NCBI GenBank assembly: GCA_001800975.1
Contig: MGWK01000008.1
Location: 1 to 41,026 of the forward strand
Length of the DNA: 41,026 bases
Reading direction: 5' to 3'
Source of the DNA: Flavobacteria bacterium RIFCSPLOWO2_12_FULL_35_11
GTDB taxonomy: Bacteria > Bacteroidota > Bacteroidia > Flavobacteriales > Flavobacteriaceae
In this document: positions 23,601 through 31,319 of the stretch, piece after piece
Layout: each line of letters opens with the position of its first letter
How positions within the stretch are numbered: position 1 is the stretch's first letter
Position numbers and translations under genes: made by a program
Notes under the pieces: model-generated
The model's database searches: none
What the model was told of the DNA's origin: nothing
Seen by the model: the letters and a program-made list of their open reading frames with translations, nothing else

Positions 23601-24941
23601 TTATTTACTAAAAGTATAAGTAAGGCCTAACATAACCATATCTGTACTCATTTCATATCCAACATTTGTTCCTGGCACTGCTCCGTAAGGATTTGATGCA
23701 GATGCCATCATTGGGTTTAACATTTGTCCTTCAGTTTTACCGCCACTTGCACCATGGTGATAAACACCATTTATTGTGAAATTGTCGTTGAAAGGATGGC
23801 TGAAACCAAATTGGAATGCATTTTCAATCACCGCAGTTGCAGGAATTGAGAAAAATGCCAATTCGCTGTCGATTGGATTGCTGCTGTAAGTATAACCAAC
23901 TCTTAAAGGGAATTTTTCAAATCCTTTATATTGTAAACCAACTGAAAGAATGTTGATATTTTTCCATCCAAAACCTTTTACTGAACCTGTTTGATTCCAG
24001 CCTTTTTCTGAAAAACCGTTGGTATTTTCATAATCAACATATCTATAGTCAACAGCCAAATCAACATCTCCTGTTGAATAACCTAAACCAAAAGATAAAA
24101 TGGCAGGATAATCCATGTTAAAAGCATTTGCTGAAGTTGTATTGTTTAAATGCGTGTTTTCAAATTCTAAATCTTCAAATTTTTGTGTTGTTTTGTAAGA
24201 AGCACCAACTTTAAATCCGCTTGGTGAATTGTAAAACAATCCGAATTGTGCGCCATAACCAATCGCTGAAGCTTTATCGCTTACTGGATAACCTGATGCA
24301 TTTGGATTTGCTGTTGGGTTTGGAGCCAATTCTAAAGCTGCATAATTAACTGTTGGCTGAACACCAATAGATAATTCTTTGGTAATTTCATAAGCCCAGG
24401 CAATTCCTACTTGCAATAACATATAGTCTGATTCAATGTGTCCAAAACCACCTGCTTGTTGAGGATAATTTATAGGATTTGAATTTAATGTAGGATTAAA
24501 ACTAGGACTCATCGGGTTATTTGCTTCTTCAGGAAAAGTTACCCCAAAACCGCTGATACCAAAAGCAGAAGCACCAAAAGTGTGCTTGCTTCCTTCTTTT
24601 CCCCAAACCATGGCTAAAGCCGGCATTGGTGAAACACCTCTATCATCTTTTGTTACGCCAGATACTGCAGGTGAACCAGGTCCCATCATTCCTGCTGGTA
24701 AACTAGAGCTTAATTCAGGTGATGAAAAGAAAGCGCCAATGTCAAAGTTTATTATTTTACTGTCAAATACCGAAATTGCTGCCGGATTCCATTGTAGTGC
24801 CCCACTAATATCAAGTGGTTGTGCTGTTGCAGCGCCACCCATAGACATGTTTACAGAACCCACTCCCTGCATAATATGCCCTGCTTGCGCAAAGGTTGCA
24901 GTTGCTAAAAGTACGAATGCTAATCTTAATAATTTTTGCAT
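23601..24941 (-). CDS. FadL/TodX-family outer-membrane channel (OmpP1)
   Basis: This 446-residue protein has a signal peptide (MQKLLRLAFVLLATATFAQA). The N-terminal hatch segment follows (GHIMQGVGSVNMSMGGAAT, then ALQWNPAAIS), typical of FadL-type channels. A 14-strand barrel follows, ending LGLTYTFSK. FadL proteins carry long-chain fatty acids or other hydrophobic compounds across the outer membrane. Met- and Gly-rich surface loops (SLPAGMMGPGSP, TEGQMLNPMMASAS) are noticeable. Upstream is a repeated GTTAC motif (24981-25009) that may be an operator for a fatty-acid-responsive regulator (inference). The substrate cannot be named from the sequence. Confidence 0.93.
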   Translation of the reverse strand: MQKLLRLAFVLLATATFAQAGHIMQGVGSVNMSMGGAATAQPLDISGALQWNPAAISVFDSKIINFDIGAFFSSPELSSSLPAGMMGPGSPAVSGVTKDDRGVSPMPALAMVWGKEGSKHTFGASAFGISGFGVTFPEEANNPMSPSFNPTLNSNPINYPQQAGGFGHIESDYMLLQVGIAWAYEITKELSIGVQPTVNYAALELAPNPTANPNASGYPVSDKASAIGYGAQFGLFYNSPSGFKVGASYKTTQKFEDLEFENTHLNNTTSANAFNMDYPAILSFGLGYSTGDVDLAVDYRYVDYENTNGFSEKGWNQTGSVKGFGWKNINILSVGLQYKGFEKFPLRVGYTYSSNPIDSELAFFSIPATAVIENAFQFGFSHPFNDNFTINGVYHHGASGGKTEGQMLNPMMASASNPYGAVPGTNVGYEMSTDMVMLGLTYTFSK

Positions 24942-24980
24942 AATTTTGATTTTAATTTAATGTTCTTTTTAATGAAACAC

Positions 24981-25009
24981 TTGTTACGTTTTTATGTAAC
25001 ATTTGTTAC
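24981..25009. promoter_or_regulatory. GTTAC repeats upstream of the FadL-type gene
   Basis: TTGTTACG occurs at 24981-24988 and again at 25003-25010, and GTAAC in inverse orientation at 24996-25000. GTAAC-ATTT-GTTAC (24996-25009) is a perfect palindrome with a 4-nt centre. It lies 40-70 nt before the start codon and is a candidate operator. Confidence 0.45.
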
Positions 25010-25146
25010 GTATTGATTTATAGATATTTATATAATAATATTCAACAAAATTATAAACTACACATAGTAATTATGCTGACATTTATCAGTAAAAGTTATG
25101 AAAATAGAAATACATCCAATAAATTTGACACCTATTTATAAAAATT

Positions 25147-25668
25147 ATGGAATACACCAAAATTGTTGAATTGTTAAGTTACACTATTCCTTCTGTTGTG
25201 ACGGGCGCCGTCGCTTATTATTTTTTTCTGAATCATACCAAAAATGAAGAAAGAAAAATAAGATTGTCACTTTTAAGGGAAAATCAAAAACAATCATTGC
25301 CCATTAGGCTGCAAGCTTTTGAAAGAATGGCTTTGTTTTTAGAACGCATTAATCCTTCAAAATTGGTTTTGAGAATTACCTCTGTCAACAACGACATAAA
25401 TGCTTATTCCCAAAGTTTAATCAACACCATTGAGCAAGAGTTTGAACATAACCTTGCACAACAAATCTATATTTCTGATCAATGTTGGAGCGTAATTACC
25501 GCCTCAAAAAATGCAACCATCCACATCATAAAAAAAACTGCTGAAGAAGCAACGGTTACTACTGCACAGGAATTGAGGGAAGCACTCGTGAAAAGTATTT
25601 TAAATAACGCTGCACCTTCTGCTACAGCATTGACTTTTTTGAAAGATGAAGTGAGGAATTTTATATAA
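25147..25668 (+). CDS. Conserved-looking hypothetical protein with one N-terminal membrane helix
   Basis: I do not recognise a named family. The 173 residues start with a short polar segment, then a membrane helix (about 10-29, LSYTIPSVVTGAVAYYFFL), then a charged turn and a soluble helical part (ENQKQSLPIRLQAFERMALFLERINPSKLVLR, an Arg/Glu-rich helix, and later EEATVTTAQELREALVKSIL). The topology suggests a membrane-anchored cytoplasmic domain. No Cys-rich site or catalytic motif is visible. It is followed 32 nt later by the GH5-like gene on the same strand, so a shared transcript is possible. The codon use looks like its neighbours. Confidence 0.8.
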   Translation: MEYTKIVELLSYTIPSVVTGAVAYYFFLNHTKNEERKIRLSLLRENQKQSLPIRLQAFERMALFLERINPSKLVLRITSVNNDINAYSQSLINTIEQEFEHNLAQQIYISDQCWSVITASKNATIHIIKKTAEEATVTTAQELREALVKSILNNAAPSATALTFLKDEVRNFI

Positions 25669-25700
25669 ATAATTTAGTTTAAAATCTAAAACAATTATTT

Positions 25701-28304
25701 ATGGAATCAAAAACCAACTTGTGCAAATCCGTTTTATATTCAATGGTGTTTCTATTAAGTTTCTCCACTTTATTTGCCCAAAATAATACGCCAAAAGGTG
25801 ATGTTTATGTGGACAACCAAGGCATGATGCGATGGAAACTCAGCAACAAGGAAGTTCAAGGATTTGGCGTAAATTATACAGTTCCTTTCGCTCATGCTTT
25901 CCGTTCTGCAAAACGAATGGGCATCGATCCCAAAAAAGCCATTGAAAATGATGTTTACCATTTTTCTCGATTGGGATTCGATTTGTATCGTGTGCATGTT
26001 TGGGATACTGAAATAAGCGACACCTTGGGAAACCTAATTGAAAATGAGCATTTGGATACTTTCGATTTCTTGATGAAAAAATTAAAAGACAAAGGGATTC
26101 ATGCTGTCATAACACCCATCGCTTTTTGGGGAAACGGCTGGCCGGAACCTGATGAAAACACACCGGGATTTTCCCATAAATACGGTAAAGACAATAGCCT
26201 TACAAGCCCTGCAGCAATTAAAGCGCAACAAAATTATTTGTTTCAATTTTTAAATCATGTGAATCCGTACACCGGTTTGGCCTACAAAAATGATCCGAGT
26301 ATTATAGCTTTTGAAATTAGCAACGAACCACATCACAGAGGAAGTGAAAAGGAAGTGACCAATTTTATAAAAGGGATGGTAAAATCCATGCGAAAAAGCG
26401 GCACTAAAAAACCAATTTTATACAATATCAGCCATTCCGTTCATTTGGCGGAAGCCTATTTTAAAGCAGGAATTCAAGGCGGCACTTTTCAATGGTATGC
26501 GACAGGTTTGGGCTATCAACGTGAAATTCCCGGAAATTTACTGCCAAATACCGACGATTATAACATTCCTTTTAACAAAACCATAAAAAAATACCACGGC
26601 GCAAAATACGTATATGAGTTTGATGCCGCCGATGTGGGAAGATCCTATATTTATCCGGCAATGGCCAGAAGTTTTAGGGAAGCCGGCGTTCAATTGGCCA
26701 CCCATTTTGCTTATGATCCAACCTATTTGGCTTCCAACAACACGGAATATAATACGCATTATATGAACTTGGCTTACACGCCTCAAAAAGCATTGAGCTT
26801 AATGATTGCTTCCGAAGTTTTTCACCAAATTCCTATGAATAAAGATTATGGAAAATATCCCCAAAATCTGGCTTTTGACGATTTTAAAGTGAATTATCAA
26901 AATGATTTGGCGGAATACAACGCAGAAACCAAATTTATTTACACAAATAAAACCAATGCAACCCCTTTAAATGAAAATAAATTAAAACTGATTGCCGGAT
27001 TTGGAAATTCGAATTTGATAAAATATGATGGATTAGGCGCTTATTTTTTAGATAAAATTGAAGACGGAATTTGGCGATTGGAAATAATGCCGGATGCCGT
27101 TTGGGTGGACAATCCTTTTGGAAGAAACAGTCCCAAAAAAACAGTGGGCGTAATCAACTGGAAAAACCATTTGATGGAAATTAATCTTCAAAACTTGGGT
27201 TCACAATTTGAAATAGAAGCAATTAATCAAGGAAATACTTTATCTAAAAATGTTGAAAATGGCAATTTTTCAATCACACCGGGAACTTATATCCTCAGTA
27301 AAAAAGGAAATTCAAAAAATTGGACTTCCAATGATACTTTTGGCTTTGGCAAGCTAAACGATTTTTACGCGCCTGAAACAACGGTAACAAAACCTTGGTT
27401 TAAACACACACCAGAAATTGAAGTTTCCGAAAATAATGCATTAACCATAAAGGTAAATTATATCGCGCCAAATGAAGCAGAAAAAATCCAGTTGGCGGTT
27501 TATGCAGGATCGAAAAATGAAATTTATGAGATGATAAATGCTGGCGCTTATACCTATTCGGCTGTTATTCCTGCTGAAATGATAAATACCGGATTTATAT
27601 CTTATCATATTATCGTAAAGCATCAAGAAGATCATTACACCACTTATCCGGCCGGTAAAATAGGGCGTCCGGTTGATTGGAATTTTTACGACAGAGGTAC
27701 TTTTCAAGTACGTGTGGTTCCAAATTCAAATCCAATTCACCTTTTCAATGCTTTAAAAGACACCGATTTTCTCGTAAGGGAATGGCGAAAATCATTTCAA
27801 TTGGTGCCTACAAAAAACGAAGGTGAGGCGGAATATCAAATGAATCTTGAAAAATTATTTGAAGTTGATGTTGAAAATCTGAATGCAAAACCGATTTACG
27901 ACTATAGCTTTAAACATTTTATTTTGGATAAAATTGAAGGCAGAAAAAATGATTTATCCTCCATGAAAAATCTTATTTTTAAAGGAAGGTCATTAAACAA
28001 CAAACCTTGTAAATTGCAGATTGCATTTGTGATGAATGACGGTTCTTCATTTGGAAATATACTAGAAATAGATACGGAAAGCAGCGATTATATAATGCGA
28101 TTGTCTGACTTAAAACCAGTTAAAAGCGTAACACTGCCAAGGCCTTATCCAAGCTTTTTGCCTTATTATTTGGCCCATAATCTGTCTTCAGAATTTGATA
28201 TAAACAAGGTTGAAAGCATTCAGTTTTCCATCGGACCCGGCATTTCAGAAAATGAATTGGCAGACAAACACGGGATTGCAATTGTTAGCCTTCGCCTTGA
28301 ATAA
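25701..28304 (+). CDS. Secreted GH5-like glycoside hydrolase
   Basis: This 867-residue exported protein has a signal peptide (about 1-26, ending FSTLFAQ). A TIM-barrel part follows (about 30-430) with RVHVWDTE (first strand region), ISNEPHH (Glu209, likely acid/base at the end of strand 4) and YVYEFDAAD (Glu306, likely nucleophile). This NEP plus later Glu arrangement is that of clan GH-A, closest in style to family 5 (cellulases, mannanases). About 440 further residues form beta-rich modules, including an immunoglobulin-like stretch (TPEIEVSENNALTIKVNYIA) and a C-terminal jelly-roll-like part, possibly for carbohydrate binding. No T9SS C-terminal sorting domain is obvious. The substrate is unknown; a standalone enzyme, since no SusD is nearby. 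Confidence 0.8.
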   Translation: MESKTNLCKSVLYSMVFLLSFSTLFAQNNTPKGDVYVDNQGMMRWKLSNKEVQGFGVNYTVPFAHAFRSAKRMGIDPKKAIENDVYHFSRLGFDLYRVHVWDTEISDTLGNLIENEHLDTFDFLMKKLKDKGIHAVITPIAFWGNGWPEPDENTPGFSHKYGKDNSLTSPAAIKAQQNYLFQFLNHVNPYTGLAYKNDPSIIAFEISNEPHHRGSEKEVTNFIKGMVKSMRKSGTKKPILYNISHSVHLAEAYFKAGIQGGTFQWYATGLGYQREIPGNLLPNTDDYNIPFNKTIKKYHGAKYVYEFDAADVGRSYIYPAMARSFREAGVQLATHFAYDPTYLASNNTEYNTHYMNLAYTPQKALSLMIASEVFHQIPMNKDYGKYPQNLAFDDFKVNYQNDLAEYNAETKFIYTNKTNATPLNENKLKLIAGFGNSNLIKYDGLGAYFLDKIEDGIWRLEIMPDAVWVDNPFGRNSPKKTVGVINWKNHLMEINLQNLGSQFEIEAINQGNTLSKNVENGNFSITPGTYILSKKGNSKNWTSNDTFGFGKLNDFYAPETTVTKPWFKHTPEIEVSENNALTIKVNYIAPNEAEKIQLAVYAGSKNEIYEMINAGAYTYSAVIPAEMINTGFISYHIIVKHQEDHYTTYPAGKIGRPVDWNFYDRGTFQVRVVPNSNPIHLFNALKDTDFLVREWRKSFQLVPTKNEGEAEYQMNLEKLFEVDVENLNAKPIYDYSFKHFILDKIEGRKNDLSSMKNLIFKGRSLNNKPCKLQIAFVMNDGSSFGNILEIDTESSDYIMRLSDLKPVKSVTLPRPYPSFLPYYLAHNLSSEFDINKVESIQFSIGPGISENELADKHGIAIVSLRLE

Positions 28305-28309
28305 TGAAT

Positions 28310-28344
28310 AATTAATGATGAATGATTATTAATTAATGATGAAT
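28310..28344. repeat. Short direct repeat
   Basis: AATTAATGATGAAT occurs at 28310-28323 and again at 28331-28344 (21-nt period). It is AT-rich and lies just past the GH5-like stop. It probably arose by slippage; no function is seen. Confidence 0.6.
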
Positions 28345-28396
28345 AATGACTAATGAGTATAAGAAATCTATTACTCTTTTACTTTTAACTTTTATT

Positions 28397-28432
28397 AAAA
28401 AACCCCAGTTTAGGAATAAACTGGGGTTTTTT
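28397..28432. terminator. Bidirectional terminator after the GH5-like gene
   Basis: A perfect 16-bp stem (28397-28412 with 28417-28432) and GGAA loop, CCCC/GGGG in the middle, and A and T tracts at the ends. It serves the GH5-like gene on the + strand and the 32-residue gene on the - strand. Confidence 0.92.
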
Positions 28433-28449
28433 AATTATGAGCATTAATC

Positions 28450-28548
28450 TCATTTTGCTTTCTTATCTCTTTTTGCTTCTTTCTTTTCTTTAGCCGTTTT
28501 TAACGGTTCTTTTTTGACGTTTTTTTTCGCGTCCTGACTTTTTGCCAT
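28450..28548 (-). CDS. Very small Lys-rich protein (32 residues)
   Basis: An open frame reads MAKSQDAKKNVKKEPLKTAK, then EKKEAKRDKKAK and a stop. Nearly half the residues are Lys or Arg, and there is no hydrophobic core, so it must be disordered and would bind nucleic acid, ribosome or acidic partners. It is bounded by a strong terminator 18 nt past its stop. I recall similar short MAKSQ...KKE proteins in Flavobacteria (memory, unverified). A chance ORF of this length would be less likely to have such a biased, regular composition together with its own terminator. No clear promoter box or Shine-Dalgarno sequence was seen. Confidence 0.6.
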   Translation of the reverse strand: MAKSQDAKKNVKKEPLKTAKEKKEAKRDKKAK

Positions 28549-28730
28549 AATGATCTATTTTAAATGTTTATGCTAATTTTTTTAATCAAGTAAAAGTAAA
28601 AAATATTTTTGATTTGTGGTGGTAAAAATTTTAAGAAAATGAATTTGTTTTCTTTCCCTATTTTCATATTTATTATTTTTAAAACGCTTAAAAGTTGTTG
28701 AAAATAGATTTAACCTAAACTTTAATCATA

Positions 28731-28755
28731 AAAAAAACCGCAATTGCGGTTTTTA
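28731..28755. terminator. Intrinsic terminator after rny
   Basis: The palindrome AACCGCAATTGCGGTT (stem CCGC/GCGG, AATT loop) is flanked by A on one side and T on the other. It lies 22 nt past the rny stop on the - strand. Confidence 0.85.
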
Positions 28756-28776
28756 ATAATTTTTCAATCACTTTTA

Positions 28777-30345
28777 TTATTTAGCAATATTCACAGATCT
28801 TGTTTCACGTATCACAGTAACACGAACCTGACCTGGATAAGTCATATCATTTTGAATTTTTTGTGAAATATTAAAAGAAAGTTCCGCTGCTTTTGCATCA
28901 GTTACTTTTTCACTTTCAACAATCACACGCAATTCCCTTCCTGCCTGAATAGCATATGCTTTTTGAACACCCGTAAATCCGAAAGCAATGTCTTCCAAAT
29001 CTTTTAAACGTTGAATGTAGGAATCCAAGATTTGGCGACGAGCGCCTGGCCTTGCTCCTGAAATGGCATCACAAACCTGCACAATTGGCGCAATCAATGT
29101 TTTCATTTCAATTTCATCGTGGTGAGCTCCTATCGCATTGCAAATTTCTGCGCTTTCATTATATTTTTCAGCCCATTGCATTCCCAACAAGGCATGTGGC
29201 AATTCACTTTCTGATTCTGGAACTTTTCCAATATCGTGCAACAAACCGGCTCTTTTCGCCAATTTGGCGTTCAAACCCAATTCCGCAGCCATCAAGCCGC
29301 ATAAGTTGGCAACTTCACGCGAGTGTTGCAGTAGGTTTTGGCCGTAAGATGAACGATACTTCATTCGCCCGATGGTTTTTATCAATTCAGGATGCAATCC
29401 GTGAATACCTAAGTCAATTACGGTACGTTTTCCAATTTCAATAATTTCCTGTTGGATTTGTTTTTCGGTCTTTTTTACAACTTCTTCAATACGTGCCGGG
29501 TGAATTCTTCCGTCGGTAACTAAATTGTGCAATGACAATCGTGCGATTTCTCTTCTAACTGGATCAAAACAAGATAAAATAATGGCTTCCGGCGTATCAT
29601 CAACAATAATTTCAACACCTGTAGCAGCTTCCAAAGCACGAATATTCCGACCTTCTCGTCCAATAATTCGTCCTTTAACATCATCAGATTCTATATTAAA
29701 TACAGAAACACAGTTTTCAACGGTTTGCTCAACGCCAACACGCTGAATGGTGTTCAATATCACTTTACGTGCTTCTTGTTGCGCCGTTAATTTTGCTTCT
29801 TCAATAGTTTCCTGAATGCTGGCCATAGCGTCTGATTTCGCTTGTTCTTTAAGGGAAGCGATCAGTTCTTTTTTTGCATCGGCAGCAGACAAGCCTGAAG
29901 TAACTTCAAGTTGTTCTACCTGTTTGCGGTGAAGTTTGTCTACTTCCTCAGTTCTACGGTCATAATATTCCACTTTTTTATCATACTCACTAATTTTTGT
30001 GGCAATATCAAGATTTAATTTTTTATTTTTATCGAGTTCCTGAGATATTTGGGACTCTTTATCACGAGCACGTTTTTCAGCTTCCGCTATTTTACGGTCT
30101 CTGGCAATAATCACTTTTTCGTGTTCTGATTTTAGCTCAATAAATTTCTCTTTGGCTTGTAAAATCTTATCTTTTCTGGTTGCTTCAGCTTCAATTTGAG
30201 CTTCTTTAAGAATTGTTGCCGCTTCCTTTCTTGTATTTCTTAAAATTTTGGTAGCCTTTGTTTTTTCCAGCGTTTTAGCGATCACATAACCAATCGCAAG
30301 CCCTATTGCTATACCAACAATAATTGGCATTATATATTCTATCAT
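28777..30345 (-). CDS. rny: Ribonuclease Y
   Basis: This 522-residue membrane-bound endoribonuclease starts mRNA decay. It has an N-terminal membrane helix (about 3-23, [18 protein letters not shown]). A long charged coiled coil follows (about 28-190). Next is a KH domain ([31 protein letters not shown]) and an HD domain ([15 protein letters not shown], then [11 protein letters not shown] with the catalytic His-Asp pair). The C-terminal part ([20 protein letters not shown]) is the usual ending. The order on the - strand is coiled-coil protein, zapA, 6S-like RNA and rny, so rny is probably partly read from that transcript. Length is normal. Confidence 0.97.
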   Translation of the reverse strand: MIEYIMPIIVGIAIGLAIGYVIAKTLEKTKATKILRNTRKEAATILKEAQIEAEATRKDKILQAKEKFIELKSEHEKVIIARDRKIAEAEKRARDKESQISQELDKNKKLNLDIATKISEYDKKVEYYDRRTEEVDKLHRKQVEQLEVTSGLSAADAKKELIASLKEQAKSDAMASIQETIEEAKLTAQQEARKVILNTIQRVGVEQTVENCVSVFNIESDDVKGRIIGREGRNIRALEAATGVEIIVDDTPEAIILSCFDPVRREIARLSLHNLVTDGRIHPARIEEVVKKTEKQIQQEIIEIGKRTVIDLGIHGLHPELIKTIGRMKYRSSYGQNLLQHSREVANLCGLMAAELGLNAKLAKRAGLLHDIGKVPESESELPHALLGMQWAEKYNESAEICNAIGAHHDEIEMKTLIAPIVQVCDAISGARPGARRQILDSYIQRLKDLEDIAFGFTGVQKAYAIQAGRELRVIVESEKVTDAKAAELSFNISQKIQNDMTYPGQVRVTVIRETRSVNIAK

Positions 30346-30362
30346 ATTTCAGTTTTAGGTAT

Positions 30363-30519
30363 AAAAAAACCTACATTAGAGAGGTTCTGTAAACTCCTTT
30401 AAACAAGTTTAGGACTAACTAATTGGTCAAGGATCCGTAAAACGGCGTGCTTTTGCAATTGAGACTTATCCTTTATAAAGGTATAATGTTGAGTTTAACA
30501 AACAATAACTAATGTAGGC
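30363..30519 (-). ncRNA. ssrS: 6S RNA (6S-Flavo type)
   Basis: The RNA is about 157 nt on the - strand between zapA and rny. Its ends pair perfectly: CCTACATTAG (30518-30509) with CTAATGTAGG (30379-30370), followed by a T run, so the outer stem also ends the transcript. A second stem TAAACTC/GAGTTTA follows inside, with a local CCTTTATAAAGG hairpin and a CCGTTTTACGG hairpin around the middle. A long hairpin with a central bubble is the 6S RNA plan: it imitates an open promoter and sequesters RNA polymerase in stationary phase. 6S RNA lies beside zapA in E. coli, and a 6S-Flavo family is known in Bacteroidota. No clean TAnnTTTG promoter was found, so it may be cut from the zapA transcript. Confidence 0.82.
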
Positions 30520-30552
30520 AGTATTATTATTATTTTATTTATTTTAAAGAAC

Positions 30553-30849
30553 TTATTTTTCTAAATGCGTATCAATTAACGCACCCAATTTATTAATTTT
30601 TTCTGTCACTTCTATCATATCCTGATCTTTCGTAATGGAATTTATTTCAATAAGTGAAGCAAATTGTAGAGCGCACATGGCCAAAACATCTTGTTTATCA
30701 CTTACCGCATAATTCTTTTCAAATTTAGTAACCAGGTCGTTGATATGTTTTGCCGCTTTTCGCATACCCTCTTCTTCATTCTCGTTTTTCACGTTAATTG
30801 GATATACCCTGCCGGCGATAGTTACTTTTATTTTTAAAGGTTCTGCCAT
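30553..30849 (-). CDS. zapA: Cell division protein ZapA
   Basis: This 98-residue protein has the ZapA pattern: a short N-terminal beta domain (LKIKVTIAGRVYPINVKNENEEEGMRKAAKHINDLV) then a long helix (about 38-98, rich in Lys/Glu and ending NKLGALIDTHLEK) that forms the coiled-coil tetramer. ZapA bundles FtsZ filaments and stabilises the Z ring. It lies 10 nt after a small coiled-coil gene on the same strand and 34 nt before the 6S RNA. The neighbour may be a ZapB-like partner (inference). Length is normal. Confidence 0.93.
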   Translation of the reverse strand: MAEPLKIKVTIAGRVYPINVKNENEEEGMRKAAKHINDLVTKFEKNYAVSDKQDVLAMCALQFASLIEINSITKDQDMIEVTEKINKLGALIDTHLEK

Positions 30850-30859
30850 TTTAAAGATC

Positions 30860-31150
30860 TTATTCGCTTAATTGAACAATACACGTATCAATTTCACGAA
30901 TTAATGCATTTATTTTAAGTTTCGTTTCCCTTCTGTCTTCTTTACTGCCTTCAATAGTTTTAGCAATTTTTAATGTTTGATACTTTTCTTCAATATCATT
31001 TAACAATTGCTTTCCTTCAACCAACTCATTCTCTAATAAAGCTATTTTATTGAATAAAAACTCATTTTCTTCCTTCAAAAAATGATAATTTTCTAAAAGT
31101 ATTTTGAGTTTATCTTCGACTAAATTAACTACTTGTATTATAGAACTCAT
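30860..31150 (-). CDS. Small coiled-coil protein upstream of zapA (possible ZapB-like partner)
   Basis: This 96-residue protein is nearly all helix. Heptad-like spacing of Leu, Ile and Phe runs through residues about 8-65 (VNLVEDKLKILLENYHFL, then ENEFLFNKIALLENELVEG), and a second helix ends in NALIREIDTCIVQLSE. There is no signal or membrane segment. It is the first gene of the zapA-6S-rny run, with its own promoter (31180-31210), and ends 10 nt before zapA. E. coli ZapB is a small coiled coil that binds ZapA; the present gene could be its Bacteroidota counterpart, but I see no sequence proof. Other options are an FtsZ-binding or chromosome-linked factor. Confidence 0.7.
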   Translation of the reverse strand: MSSIIQVVNLVEDKLKILLENYHFLKEENEFLFNKIALLENELVEGKQLLNDIEEKYQTLKIAKTIEGSKEDRRETKLKINALIREIDTCIVQLSE

Positions 31151-31179
31151 ATTTGCTTTAGGAATATAAACTATAAATA

Positions 31180-31210
31180 CAAAGTTAGTGTTAGTAACGC
31201 AATATTACAA
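31180..31210 (-). promoter_or_regulatory. Promoter of the coiled-coil/zapA/6S/rny run
   Basis: On the - strand TTG (31210-31208), 20 nt, then TAACTTTG (31187-31180), an exact TAnnTTTG with normal spacing. It is about 30 nt before the first ATG. Confidence 0.7.
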
Positions 31211-31319
31211 CTGTTTTTTTTGCATTTTATAAAAAACTTTGAAACTTTGGCACTAAATGATTAATAATTTAAACTTTATAAAAAATATAATTTAGTATTT
31301 TAGCACAAATTAAAAAATA

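Noticed and set aside
24580-24960. 126-residue open frame on the + strand opposite the FadL-type gene
   Set aside because: It is antisense to a well-supported gene, has no recognisable motif, and its length follows from the codon bias of the opposite strand.
28305-28360. Repeated AATTAATGATGAAT as a possible CRISPR or iteron array
   Set aside because: Only two 14-nt copies, AT-rich, without spacers of regular size, cas genes or replication genes.
29052-29444. 130-residue open frame opposite rny
   Set aside because: Antisense shadow of the highly conserved KH-HD region; no domain and no promoter.
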